64,000 bases of DNA from Paludibacteraceae bacterium. Its GTDB lineage: Bacteria; Bacteroidota; Bacteroidia; Bacteroidales; Paludibacteraceae. The stretch lies in contig JAGCFX010000047.1 of NCBI GenBank assembly GCA_017649925.1, positions 1 to 64,000 of the forward strand, written 5' to 3'. Of this stretch, positions 52,743-60,504 are shown piece after piece (positions within the stretch are counted from its first letter, which is position 1; every line of letters begins with the position of its first letter). The notes beneath the pieces are model-generated. The model was not told where the DNA came from. It worked only from the letters and a program-made list of their open reading frames with translations, and did no database searches. A program made the translations under genes and the position numbers.

Positions 52743-53759
52743 ATGATATACAAAGACATAAATAATGCATTGACGCGAATCACTCGCTCCTACGAACAAG
52801 TGGTTGCAGTGGCGGATGTGAAGCTTCAGAAAAATGATTTTCACTTACCGACTTTATGGCTGGAGACAAGTGAGGAACGGAAGAGTTTGCAGACCATAGA
52901 GGAGATTTGGTATTTTCTGTTTGCACAAGGAGTGACGCGTCGCGGTTTGCTCGTTGCTATCGGCGGTGGTGTGCTGACCGACCTTGCGGGTTTTGCTGCA
53001 GCAACCTACAAGCGCGGCATTGACTATGTCAATATACCAACCACTCTATTAGCCATGGTAGATGCCTCATCGGGCGGAAAGACAGGCTTTAACTATCATG
53101 GTTTAAAGAACAGCGTAGGTGCTTTTCATGCTCCGAAAGAAACGCTTATATGCCCGCAATGGCTCAAGACACTGCCATCCGATGAGTTTCTCAGCGGTTT
53201 CGGCGAGATGCTGAAGACCGGACTGATAGAGGAATCGGGAAAACTCTGGCCTCAACTATTACAATACGACCTGGAGACTATGGATGTTGAGACGCTGACT
53301 CCTCTAATTGAAACGTGTGTGCGCGCGAAGGAACAGATTGTTACGGCTGATCCGCACGAAGAAGGATTGCGTAAGATACTGAACTTCGGTCATACGTTCG
53401 GTCATGCGCTGGAAGAGGCTCAAAGTGTCAATCGTCCATCATCCAAGCGCCCATTGCTTCACGGCTACGCCGTGTTGTACGGTTTGATAGCCGAACTATA
53501 CCTGAGTGTTACCAAACTCGGCTGTCCGCGCGAGCCGCTGCAACAATTGACGCAACTGATGCTGCATTATTACGGTCGGCCTCAATGCAATTGTTCCGAC
53601 CGCGAACAGTTGATTGCTCTCATGCAACAGGACAAAAAGAATGAGCGCACAGCCGAGATCAACTGTACGCTCCTTCACGATGTCGGTTCGCCCGTCATCA
53701 ATCAGGTCATTACACCCGCTGAAGCGAATGAAGCCTTAGAGTATCTTTTCTCCCTGTAA
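52743..53759 (+). CDS. aroB: 3-dehydroquinate synthase
   Basis: 338 aa, second step of the shikimate pathway. NAD-binding AIGGGVLTDLAGFAAATYKRG, PTTLLAMVDASSGGKTGFNYHG, KNSVGAFHAPKET, GFGEMLKTGLI and the zinc-ligand region LNFGHTFGHALEE and LLHGYAVLYG are all intact. The ATG at 52743 is chosen because the upstream TTG lies within the -7 box. The only + strand gene in the right half; its 3' end overlaps the convergent secreted-protein gene by 24 bp. Confidence 0.95.
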   Translation: MIYKDINNALTRITRSYEQVVAVADVKLQKNDFHLPTLWLETSEERKSLQTIEEIWYFLFAQGVTRRGLLVAIGGGVLTDLAGFAAATYKRGIDYVNIPTTLLAMVDASSGGKTGFNYHGLKNSVGAFHAPKETLICPQWLKTLPSDEFLSGFGEMLKTGLIEESGKLWPQLLQYDLETMDVETLTPLIETCVRAKEQIVTADPHEEGLRKILNFGHTFGHALEEAQSVNRPSSKRPLLHGYAVLYGLIAELYLSVTKLGCPREPLQQLTQLMLHYYGRPQCNCSDREQLIALMQQDKKNERTAEINCTLLHDVGSPVINQVITPAEANEALEYLFSL

Positions 53760-55772
53760 GGTATAAAGTCCGTTTTCTGTTTGCACCAACACTACGCCAT
53801 CACGCATGATAAGGCGTGCGTTACTACCGGTAGATGTGTTGTTAAGACCTTCTTCCGAATCAGTTGGATCCGTTGGGTCAGTAGGATCTGTCGGGTCGGT
53901 GGGTTCGGAATAGTTCTCCTGTTTGACGATATACAGCGTTACCACGTCATAATCATAGCTGACGATGACATAGGTTTTTGTCGGCACGTCTTTTGTGAAA
54001 CTCGACAAGTTGAACTTATTTGTTACGGCATACTCTTTGCCTTTGTAGGTCAGGGCAGTCCAACTGCTGACTACGGCACTATCCAACAGCAGATAACGGC
54101 ACACGTCCGCCGAATCGATGACTGCCGGTGCTTCTTCAGGCAGCACTTCTGCGTTCTTGCCTATCTTGAATTGCTCTGACGGCGAGATCTCCGGCACGCC
54201 GAAATAATTGATATACCGTCCCGTCACACCTGACAGCGGGTCGCCGGCTTTGACGTCTGCGCCGAAACGCTTGCCTGTCTCACCATTACCGCGGTCGAAG
54301 AGCAACATGCTACCCGTCTCATCGCGCACATAAATATAATTGTCAAATTTCTTGGTCACCACCACGTCCTTCAGATAAACAATCGTGTAATCTTCTTGCG
54401 TCACGGCTTGGTTGATTGCCATCGGCGCAAGGCGGTGCAGAATGATTGAGACGCTCGTTGTCGCGCTGCCGGAACTCAATACCAGTGTGTCAATGTATGT
54501 GCCCACGTTCGGAGCATTGTAGGAAATCGTCAGATTATCTCCATCGCGATCGATCGTCGCTGCAGAAAGCGAGAAGATATCGCCGTGCTTGAGCGTAGCC
54601 GAAATATCTTGCGTTAATTTATTGGCATTGACGGCAATCGTTCGTTTGCCAGTCGGTTCAATCATTGTTCCGAAATTGACGAACGGCGCCACAATAGCCT
54701 CTACGTCACCGATAGCTTCTGTGCGGCGATATAGACAAACGGGTGTCTGCGAGCGGTCGGCATAGCAAGCAAAGAGCGTCGGATTGTTTGATGCGTTGTA
54801 TTGAATGATCTTACCCACACTATTGCCGAGGTTGGTGATGACTGCTTCTCCTCCATTCTCAATGACAATTGACCAATAGCCGTAGTTGCCGTAGGTTTTC
54901 TCATCCACTACGTCAGTCCATAACGCCAGACGATTCTTCGTCTTTCCTCCTGAAGCTACCAGATAGGCTTCTTCATAACGAATCTCGTCTTGGAAGATAA
55001 AGGATTTTTGCCCGTTCAAATCGGCGATTCTTAATGTATAGATCGCGCGATCGTCGGGTTCCACCGTGTTGCGGTCATTGGAGTATTTTCCGGCGATGGC
55101 ATGAATATTATTCACACTCTCATATTCGTCAAAATATCCCATGATATAGTTCACGCCGTTCTTGGAGACGCCGAAAATGACTTGGTCGGAATCCTGCAAC
55201 TGATTCACATCCGTAACGAGTTGATAACTATCCATCGTGAAGGCGGAACTACCCGCTGCCGAACGGATAGAGATGGTGTTGATATAGATGGCATTTTCCG
55301 AGCAGTCTACCCAGAATTTGATCTTGCCGCTCTGCGGTGTGGTGTATAGGATAATTGAGTCGCGATTCCATACGCCTTCTCCACTCGCCGCGGGTTTATT
55401 GACGGTAATGGTCTGCTCCGAGTTACTGCCTACTTGCACATGAATAACACCTTTGCCATTACTGCTGTTTTGGCAGAAATTGATAGTAACACGTCTTACG
55501 TCCGTAAACTCTTTTACTGATGTTGCGCCTGCAGTAGACGTGCCTTTTTTGACGCCCACACCGCACGAATAGAGACGTCCGTCAGCCGCAGATCGACCAG
55601 CGCTGTATTCAGAAGCTGCGCTATCACATTTCCATCCGTCGGTAGTACCATCGCATACGGTGGCATCAATCTTACTCTTCCATTCTTTGGATGTGAAGGT
55701 GTAAGTCGTTATGCCCGCCATCATAGTCAGCGAGACGAGCATAGAACATAGCGTAAAGAGAATCTTTTTCAT
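53736..55772 (-). CDS. secreted protein with OB-fold and PTD linker
   Basis: 678 aa. Signal peptide MKKILFTLCSMLVSLTMMA. Residues 20-175 form a beta-sandwich-like, possibly ligand-binding region with several Cys. The middle (about 190-370) is a beta-rich domain (MGYFDEYESVNNIHAIAGKY). An OB-fold-like domain lies at about 470-610 (TIVYLKDVVVTKKFDNYIYV, GVTGRYINYFGVPEISP). A (PTD)5 linker leads to the common C-terminal motif LIMRDGVVLV...YTLQGEKIL. No catalytic motif recognised. Likely surface or outer-membrane-vesicle cargo. Followed by aroB on the opposite strand. Confidence 0.75.
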   Translation of the reverse strand: MKKILFTLCSMLVSLTMMAGITTYTFTSKEWKSKIDATVCDGTTDGWKCDSAASEYSAGRSAADGRLYSCGVGVKKGTSTAGATSVKEFTDVRRVTINFCQNSSNGKGVIHVQVGSNSEQTITVNKPAASGEGVWNRDSIILYTTPQSGKIKFWVDCSENAIYINTISIRSAAGSSAFTMDSYQLVTDVNQLQDSDQVIFGVSKNGVNYIMGYFDEYESVNNIHAIAGKYSNDRNTVEPDDRAIYTLRIADLNGQKSFIFQDEIRYEEAYLVASGGKTKNRLALWTDVVDEKTYGNYGYWSIVIENGGEAVITNLGNSVGKIIQYNASNNPTLFACYADRSQTPVCLYRRTEAIGDVEAIVAPFVNFGTMIEPTGKRTIAVNANKLTQDISATLKHGDIFSLSAATIDRDGDNLTISYNAPNVGTYIDTLVLSSGSATTSVSIILHRLAPMAINQAVTQEDYTIVYLKDVVVTKKFDNYIYVRDETGSMLLFDRGNGETGKRFGADVKAGDPLSGVTGRYINYFGVPEISPSEQFKIGKNAEVLPEEAPAVIDSADVCRYLLLDSAVVSSWTALTYKGKEYAVTNKFNLSSFTKDVPTKTYVIVSYDYDVVTLYIVKQENYSEPTDPTDPTDPTDPTDSEEGLNNTSTGSNARLIMRDGVVLVQTENGLYTLQGEKIL
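53860..53904 (-). repeat. 9-bp tandem repeat encoding the PTD linker
   Basis: Five 9-bp units (tcagttgga, tccgttggg, tcagtagga, tctgtcggg, tcggtgggt on the + strand) encode Pro-Thr-Asp on the - strand. Synonymous differences between units mean they are not perfectly clonal. Comparable PTD runs occur in the gene at 43154-44953. Confidence 0.8.
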
Positions 55773-55783
55773 GGTATGTTTGT

Positions 55784-56713
55784 TTATTTTTCGTTATATG
55801 CCGCCACGATATGTTTGACGAGCGGATGGCGGACGATATCTTTCTCGTTGAACTCAATGATTCGTATGCCTTTGATGTTTTTGAATCGCTCCATAGCATC
55901 GCGAAGTCCGGATTTCTGCGTCGGCGGCAGGTCAATCTGCGTCATGTCGCCGGTTACAATCATCTTACCGCCAAAACCAAGGCGTGTGAGGAACATCTTG
56001 AGTTGCAGCGTAGTGGTATTTTGCGCCTCATCAAGAATAACGACGGCATCGGAGAGTGTGCGTCCGCGCATGAAGGCTAACGGAGCAATCTGAATCGTAC
56101 CTTTCTCCATATATTCCGTCAATTTGGCGGCCGGAATCATATCTTGCAGCGCATCATAAAGCGGTTGCAGGTACGGATCGATTTTCTCTTTCATGTCTCC
56201 CGGTAGAAAACCGAGTTTCTCTCCGGCTTCAACGGCAGGACGGGAAAGGATGATTCGTCTCACTTCACGGTTTTTGAGTGCGCGTACGGCCAATGCGATA
56301 GCCGTGTATGTCTTACCGCTACCGGCAGGTCCGACGGCAAAGAGCAAGTCATTCTCTTCATACGCCTCAACGAGTGCGCGCTGATTGGTAGAGCGGGCAT
56401 AGATAGACTTGCCGTTCACGCCATGCAAGATCAGATTATCGGTGGCCGACTCGTGCGGTTTATCACCATGCAGCAACATCAGGATATCCTGTTCCGTCAG
56501 GCGATTATTGCGGATACAGAACTCCTCGCATCGTTGCAGCGCATCCTCAAAACGCGCAATGGCAGCTTCGGGTCCTGCTACTTTGACCTGATAGCCACGC
56601 GCTACAACCCGTAAGTCGGGGTGCTGGTCTTTCAGGCAAAGCATATTCGCATTATTCACACCGTAAAAGGTCGGTGTATCGAGGGCATCGTTGAGAGTAA
56701 TGATTGTTTCCAT
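55784..56713 (-). CDS. PhoH-like ATPase
   Basis: 309 aa. N-terminal KH-like region with FYGVNNANM, then LLFAVGPAGSGKTYTAIALA (Walker A), IILSRPAVEAGEKLGFLPGD, DAVVILDEAQNTT (Walker B) and KMIVTGDMTQIDLP. The family is an RNA-associated ATPase, often near ybeY, but ybeY is not here. ATG at 56713 gives the usual N-terminus even though it overlaps the upstream gene by 62 bp. Confidence 0.93.
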   Translation of the reverse strand: METIITLNDALDTPTFYGVNNANMLCLKDQHPDLRVVARGYQVKVAGPEAAIARFEDALQRCEEFCIRNNRLTEQDILMLLHGDKPHESATDNLILHGVNGKSIYARSTNQRALVEAYEENDLLFAVGPAGSGKTYTAIALAVRALKNREVRRIILSRPAVEAGEKLGFLPGDMKEKIDPYLQPLYDALQDMIPAAKLTEYMEKGTIQIAPLAFMRGRTLSDAVVILDEAQNTTTLQLKMFLTRLGFGGKMIVTGDMTQIDLPPTQKSGLRDAMERFKNIKGIRIIEFNEKDIVRHPLVKHIVAAYNEK

Positions 56714-57068
56714 CTATACAAATTGTCTGTCCTCCGTTACAGAGCAGCAGATAAGGCACATTCAGTTTTCTATTATACGTAACGGCTTGGTCGAGTGTTT
56801 TTTGCGTTAAAGGCACAGTCTCGGCTTTGCATTCAATGAGCATCAACGGTTGTGTCAGCCGGTCATATACCACGGCATCACATCTTTTTTTTGCTTCTCC
56901 GACCGTAATTGCTGTTTCAACGGCAATAAGTGAAGCGGGATAGTCAAGTTCGCTTACCATGCGATGGAGCAACTGCTGCCGTACCCATTCTTCCGGCGTC
57001 AGGCGTACCCATCGATGCCGCCATTCGCAGAAGATCTGCTCTTTGCCGTTGAAAATGCGCGTTTTCAC
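56652..57068 (-). CDS. HsdR_N-type nuclease-domain protein
   Basis: 138 aa. Resembles the stand-alone HSDR_N_2 proteins common in Bacteroidetes. The PD-(D/E)xK core is visible as KRCDAVVYD (Asp) and LMLIECKAET (Glu-x-Lys), followed by LDQAVTYNRKLNVPYLLLCNG. No restriction genes are near, so a restriction role is doubtful; the function of these small proteins is not established. It overlaps glnS by 4 nt (ATGA) and phoH by 62 bp. Confidence 0.85.
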   Translation of the reverse strand: MKTRIFNGKEQIFCEWRHRWVRLTPEEWVRQQLLHRMVSELDYPASLIAVETAITVGEAKKRCDAVVYDRLTQPLMLIECKAETVPLTQKTLDQAVTYNRKLNVPYLLLCNGGQTICIDGNNHYSQRCPRYTDLLRCE

Positions 57069-58786
57069 TTAAGATAGTTATCTTTTAATGAGCAGGTACG
57101 GTTGAGAATCAGTTTGTCTGCCGTTGTATCGGGATCCACAACGAAGTAGCCCTGTTTGAGCAACTGGTAATGGTTCTCTTGCTCAATACCGTCTTTGAGA
57201 ATCGGCGCATGCAGTTCGCTGCGTAGCGAGCCTTCTATCTTGATATTCTTGACAATCAGACTCTCCGGATTCAGCAAGTCACGGAAATCACCTTCTTCTG
57301 CGGCAGGATTCTCAACGGCAAAGAGTCGGTCATACAGACGCACTTCAGCATCAAGCGCAGAGTTGCATTCTACCCAGTTGATGGTTGCTTTGGTCTTACG
57401 GTTTCCGCCTTCCGTTCCTGATTTGGAATTCGGGTCATAGGTTGCGTAAACGGTTGTTATATTGCCGTTTGTATCTTTCTCGCAGCCTGTGGCTTGGATG
57501 ATATAAGACGATTTGAGCCGCACCTCACGACCACCGGGGCTGAGGCGGTAGAACTTATTATCTGCTTCTTCAAGGAAGTCTCCGCGTTCAATCCACAGTT
57601 CACGTCCGAACTTCATCTCTCTCGTGCCGAGTTCTTCATGTCCGTCGATATTCTCTGCAATGAGTGTCTCGCCTTCACCTTCATAATTGGTGATGATGAG
57701 TTTAACCGGATCAAAGATAGCGCAAACACGCGGAGCGGTCTCTTTAAGATCCTCACGAATGACATGTTCCAATAAGCCCTGGTCAATCATTCCTTCCACT
57801 TTCGTATAGCCGATCTTGTCCATGAAAGAGCGGATAGCTTGCGGCGTGTAACCGCGGCGACGGAGACCGCAGACAGTCGGCATGCGCGGGTCATCCCAAC
57901 CGGCTACGAGACCTTCTTGCACAAGCTGCAGCATCTTACGTTTTGACATCACAGTATAAGTGATGTTGAGTCGGTTAAACTCACGCTGTTTCGGGCGATA
58001 GTCCGGGCCGTAAGGCGACAATCCGCAGAAATTAGGTCCGCTGAACTGGTCAATGAAATAATCGTATAACGGACGGTGAACCTCAAACTCCAGCGTACAG
58101 ATAGAGTGCGTTACGCCTTCAAAATAATCGGACTGTCCGTGCGCAAAGTCATACATCGGATATACATTCCATTTGCGTCCCGTACGGTGATGCGGGTGGC
58201 TGGTGATAATACGATACATGATCGGGTCACGGAAATGCATGTTCGGATTTGCCATGTCAATCTTAGCGCGCAACACCATCTTTCCTTCCTCTATCTCGCC
58301 GCGCTGCATGGCTTCAAAAAGTTGTAAGTTCTCTTCGATGGGTCTATCGCGGAACGGCGAAGCGACACCGGGTTCGGTAGGCGTTCCTTTCTGCTCTGCA
58401 ATCTGTTCAGCCGTCTGCTCATCGACATACGCTTTGCCGGCTTTGATGAAACGGATAGCGAGGTCGTAGAGTTGCTGGAAATAATCCGAGGCGTAGAAGA
58501 TCTTGCCCCATTTGAAGCCCAGCCAAGCGATATCGCGCTCGATGGTTTCTACATATTCGGTGTCCTCTTTGGCCGGGTTGGTGTCGTCAAAACGCAGGTT
58601 GCAGACACCGTGATATTTCTCCGCGATGCCGAAGTCCATGCAGATAGCTTTGACGTGTCCTATATGCAGATAGCCGTTAGGCTCCGGCGGGAAACGTGTT
58701 TGAATACGTCCATCGTTCACTCCTTCAGCCAAGTCTTTTTCTACGATTTGCTCAATGAAATTGAGACTTTTTTCCTCGTTGTCCAT
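57065..58786 (-). CDS. glnS: glutamine-tRNA ligase
   Basis: 573-aa class I synthetase. PPEPNGYLHIGHVKAI carries the HIGH signature, RFDDTNPAKEDTEYV binds acceptor end, VMSKRKMLQLV is the KMSKS variant and the C-terminal beta-barrel anticodon domain is present. Its presence means Gln-tRNA is charged directly. 11-bp array D lies upstream of its start. Confidence 0.97.
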   Translation of the reverse strand: MDNEEKSLNFIEQIVEKDLAEGVNDGRIQTRFPPEPNGYLHIGHVKAICMDFGIAEKYHGVCNLRFDDTNPAKEDTEYVETIERDIAWLGFKWGKIFYASDYFQQLYDLAIRFIKAGKAYVDEQTAEQIAEQKGTPTEPGVASPFRDRPIEENLQLFEAMQRGEIEEGKMVLRAKIDMANPNMHFRDPIMYRIITSHPHHRTGRKWNVYPMYDFAHGQSDYFEGVTHSICTLEFEVHRPLYDYFIDQFSGPNFCGLSPYGPDYRPKQREFNRLNITYTVMSKRKMLQLVQEGLVAGWDDPRMPTVCGLRRRGYTPQAIRSFMDKIGYTKVEGMIDQGLLEHVIREDLKETAPRVCAIFDPVKLIITNYEGEGETLIAENIDGHEELGTREMKFGRELWIERGDFLEEADNKFYRLSPGGREVRLKSSYIIQATGCEKDTNGNITTVYATYDPNSKSGTEGGNRKTKATINWVECNSALDAEVRLYDRLFAVENPAAEEGDFRDLLNPESLIVKNIKIEGSLRSELHAPILKDGIEQENHYQLLKQGYFVVDPDTTADKLILNRTCSLKDNYLK

Positions 58787-58816
58787 TATTGATGTTGTTT
58801 AGTATATTTATCGAAT

Positions 58817-58860
58817 CACGCAATAACCACGCAATAATCGCGCAATAATCACCCAATGTT
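58817..58860. repeat. 11-bp periodic degenerate repeat array D (4 units)
   Basis: Units at 58817, 58828, 58839 and 58850: cacgcaataac, cacgcaataat, cgcgcaataat, cacccaatgtt. The core (CGCAATA) differs from arrays A-C but the 11-bp period is exact. It lies in the 98-bp gap between lpxA (stop side) and glnS (start side). Confidence 0.85.
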
Positions 58861-58884
58861 GCTCCGTTGCAGGCCTTATTTTTC

Positions 58885-59601
58885 CTAGGCTCTCACAATA
58901 CCTCTGGTGGATTTCTTGATGAAATCGACTATTGTATCCCGTTCTGCGGACGCAGGCACGTTAGCTTCGATGTGCGCCAAGGCCTGTGTGGTATTCATAC
59001 CTCCCTGATAGATTATACGATAGACTTCTTGGATCGTATGAATCTGTTCGGGCGTGAAGCCGCGTCGGTTGAGTCCGATGGAGTTGATGCCACAGAAAGC
59101 AATGGGTTCGCGTGCCACTACGGCGTACGGCGGAACATCTTTGTTGACCTTCGAGCCGCCTTGAATCATGACATGCGCGCCGATGCGTCCGAACTGATGA
59201 ACAAGTGTGCCACCGCCGATGATAGCGAAATCGTCCACTTCCACTTCGCCAGCCAACTGCGTACAATTGGACATGATGATGTTATCATGCAAAATACAAT
59301 CATGCGCGATATGGCAGTAAGCCATGATAAGATTGTTGTTTCCGACGACGGTCTTACCTTTACTGGCCGTGCCGCGATGAACGGTGACGAACTCACGCAA
59401 GACGCAGTTATCGCCTATGACAACCCATGTTTCCTCTCCGCGGAACTTGAGATCCTGCGGGATGCAACCGATTACTGCGTGCGGGAACACATGGCAGTTA
59501 TCGCCAAGAATCACATTGTCATCGATGTACGCAAAGGCGTCTATCGTCACGTTTTTCCCGATTTGTGCTTTCGGGCTCACGTAGGCTAATGGAGATATCA
59601 T
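58885..59601 (-). CDS. lpxA: UDP-N-acetylglucosamine acyltransferase
   Basis: 238 aa, first step of lipid A synthesis. Left-handed beta-helix hexapeptide repeats (AYVSPKAQIGKNVTIDAFAY and onward), catalytic His in AYCHIAHDC, LAGEVEVDDFAIIGGGTLVHQF, and the C-terminal helical part GINSIGLNRRGFT. Somewhat shorter than the usual 255-260 aa. It begins at the base after the lpxC stop (TAAATG). Confidence 0.94.
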   Translation of the reverse strand: MISPLAYVSPKAQIGKNVTIDAFAYIDDNVILGDNCHVFPHAVIGCIPQDLKFRGEETWVVIGDNCVLREFVTVHRGTASKGKTVVGNNNLIMAYCHIAHDCILHDNIIMSNCTQLAGEVEVDDFAIIGGGTLVHQFGRIGAHVMIQGGSKVNKDVPPYAVVAREPIAFCGINSIGLNRRGFTPEQIHTIQEVYRIIYQGGMNTTQALAHIEANVPASAERDTIVDFIKKSTRGIVRA

Positions 59602-60504
59602 TTATTCACTTAAAATTTGGTTTCTTAATCTGCGGACACATTGGGTATTGAATGTATGTCCGGGTTTGTAAGCCACGACGCGTCCCTGGATACGGAGTCC
59701 AAGAAGCGAGAGGTCGCCGATGACGTCAAGCAGTTTATGGCGCGCGGGTTCGTTGGGATAGTTCAGCGGCGAGAGATAGCCGAGTTTTGTGGCATCCAAA
59801 TGCGGCTGTCCCAACTTATCACAGAAATAATCCATTCCGGACTGCGAGAGTTCGGTCTCATAAATGACTAGCGCATTCTTTAGATCGCCGCCTTTGATAA
59901 GTCCCACGCGTAGCAGTGGTTCTATCTCCCGCACGAAGCAGAACGTCCGCGCCGCCGCTACTTCCTTAGGATAGTCGGCGAGGTTCTTGAGCGAAGCATG
60001 TTGCTCGCGCAGCAAGTTCGACTGGAAGGCGATGGTCACATCCACCTCATAATGATCGCAAGGCTCAATACGCATGATATGGCCGTGCTCGGAGATATAC
60101 TCAACGGGTTCCGTAACGATATAGATGTTTTGCTCGGCATCCTGTTCCACCAGTCCTACGCGTTGGATCTCATTCACAAACGGTTTGGCACTGCCGTCGA
60201 GGATCGGCATTTCCGGTGCATCCACATCAATGATACAGTTGTCCACCCCAAGGGCATAAAGCGCACTCAACGCATGCTCCACGGTGGAAATCTTCCATTT
60301 ACCATGCTCCAACACCGTGCCACGTTCCGTTCCAGAGACATAGTCCGCCAAAGCCTGGTAACAAGGCTGTTTGGGCAAGTCCACGCGGCGTAGGCAAACG
60401 CCTGTATTCGGCTCTGCGGGATGGAAAGTAGCGGTAATGAAAAGCCCCGTGTGGAGGCCCACCGAACTGAGGGTAAAGGATTCTTTTATTGTATGTTGTT
60501 TCAT
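59602..60504 (-). CDS. lpxC: UDP-3-O-acyl-N-acetylglucosamine deacetylase, unfused
   Basis: 300 aa zinc deacetylase, committed step of lipid A. Zn ligands are in STVEHALSALYALGVDNC (His) and HKLLDVIGDLSLLG (His and Asp). Bacteroidetes LpxC is normally fused to a C-terminal FabZ dehydratase (about 460 aa); here the protein stops at VRRLRNQILSE and lpxA follows directly, so no FabZ part remains. ATG overlaps the lpxD stop by 4 nt. Confidence 0.94.
   Translation of the reverse strand: MKQHTIKESFTLSSVGLHTGLFITATFHPAEPNTGVCLRRVDLPKQPCYQALADYVSGTERGTVLEHGKWKISTVEHALSALYALGVDNCIIDVDAPEMPILDGSAKPFVNEIQRVGLVEQDAEQNIYIVTEPVEYISEHGHIMRIEPCDHYEVDVTIAFQSNLLREQHASLKNLADYPKEVAAARTFCFVREIEPLLRVGLIKGGDLKNALVIYETELSQSGMDYFCDKLGQPHLDATKLGYLSPLNYPNEPARHKLLDVIGDLSLLGLRIQGRVVAYKPGHTFNTQCVRRLRNQILSE

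Noticed and set aside
56652..57068. Restriction-modification system
   Set aside because: Only a small HsdR_N-like domain is present; no methylase or specificity subunit. Such stand-alone proteins are common in the phylum.
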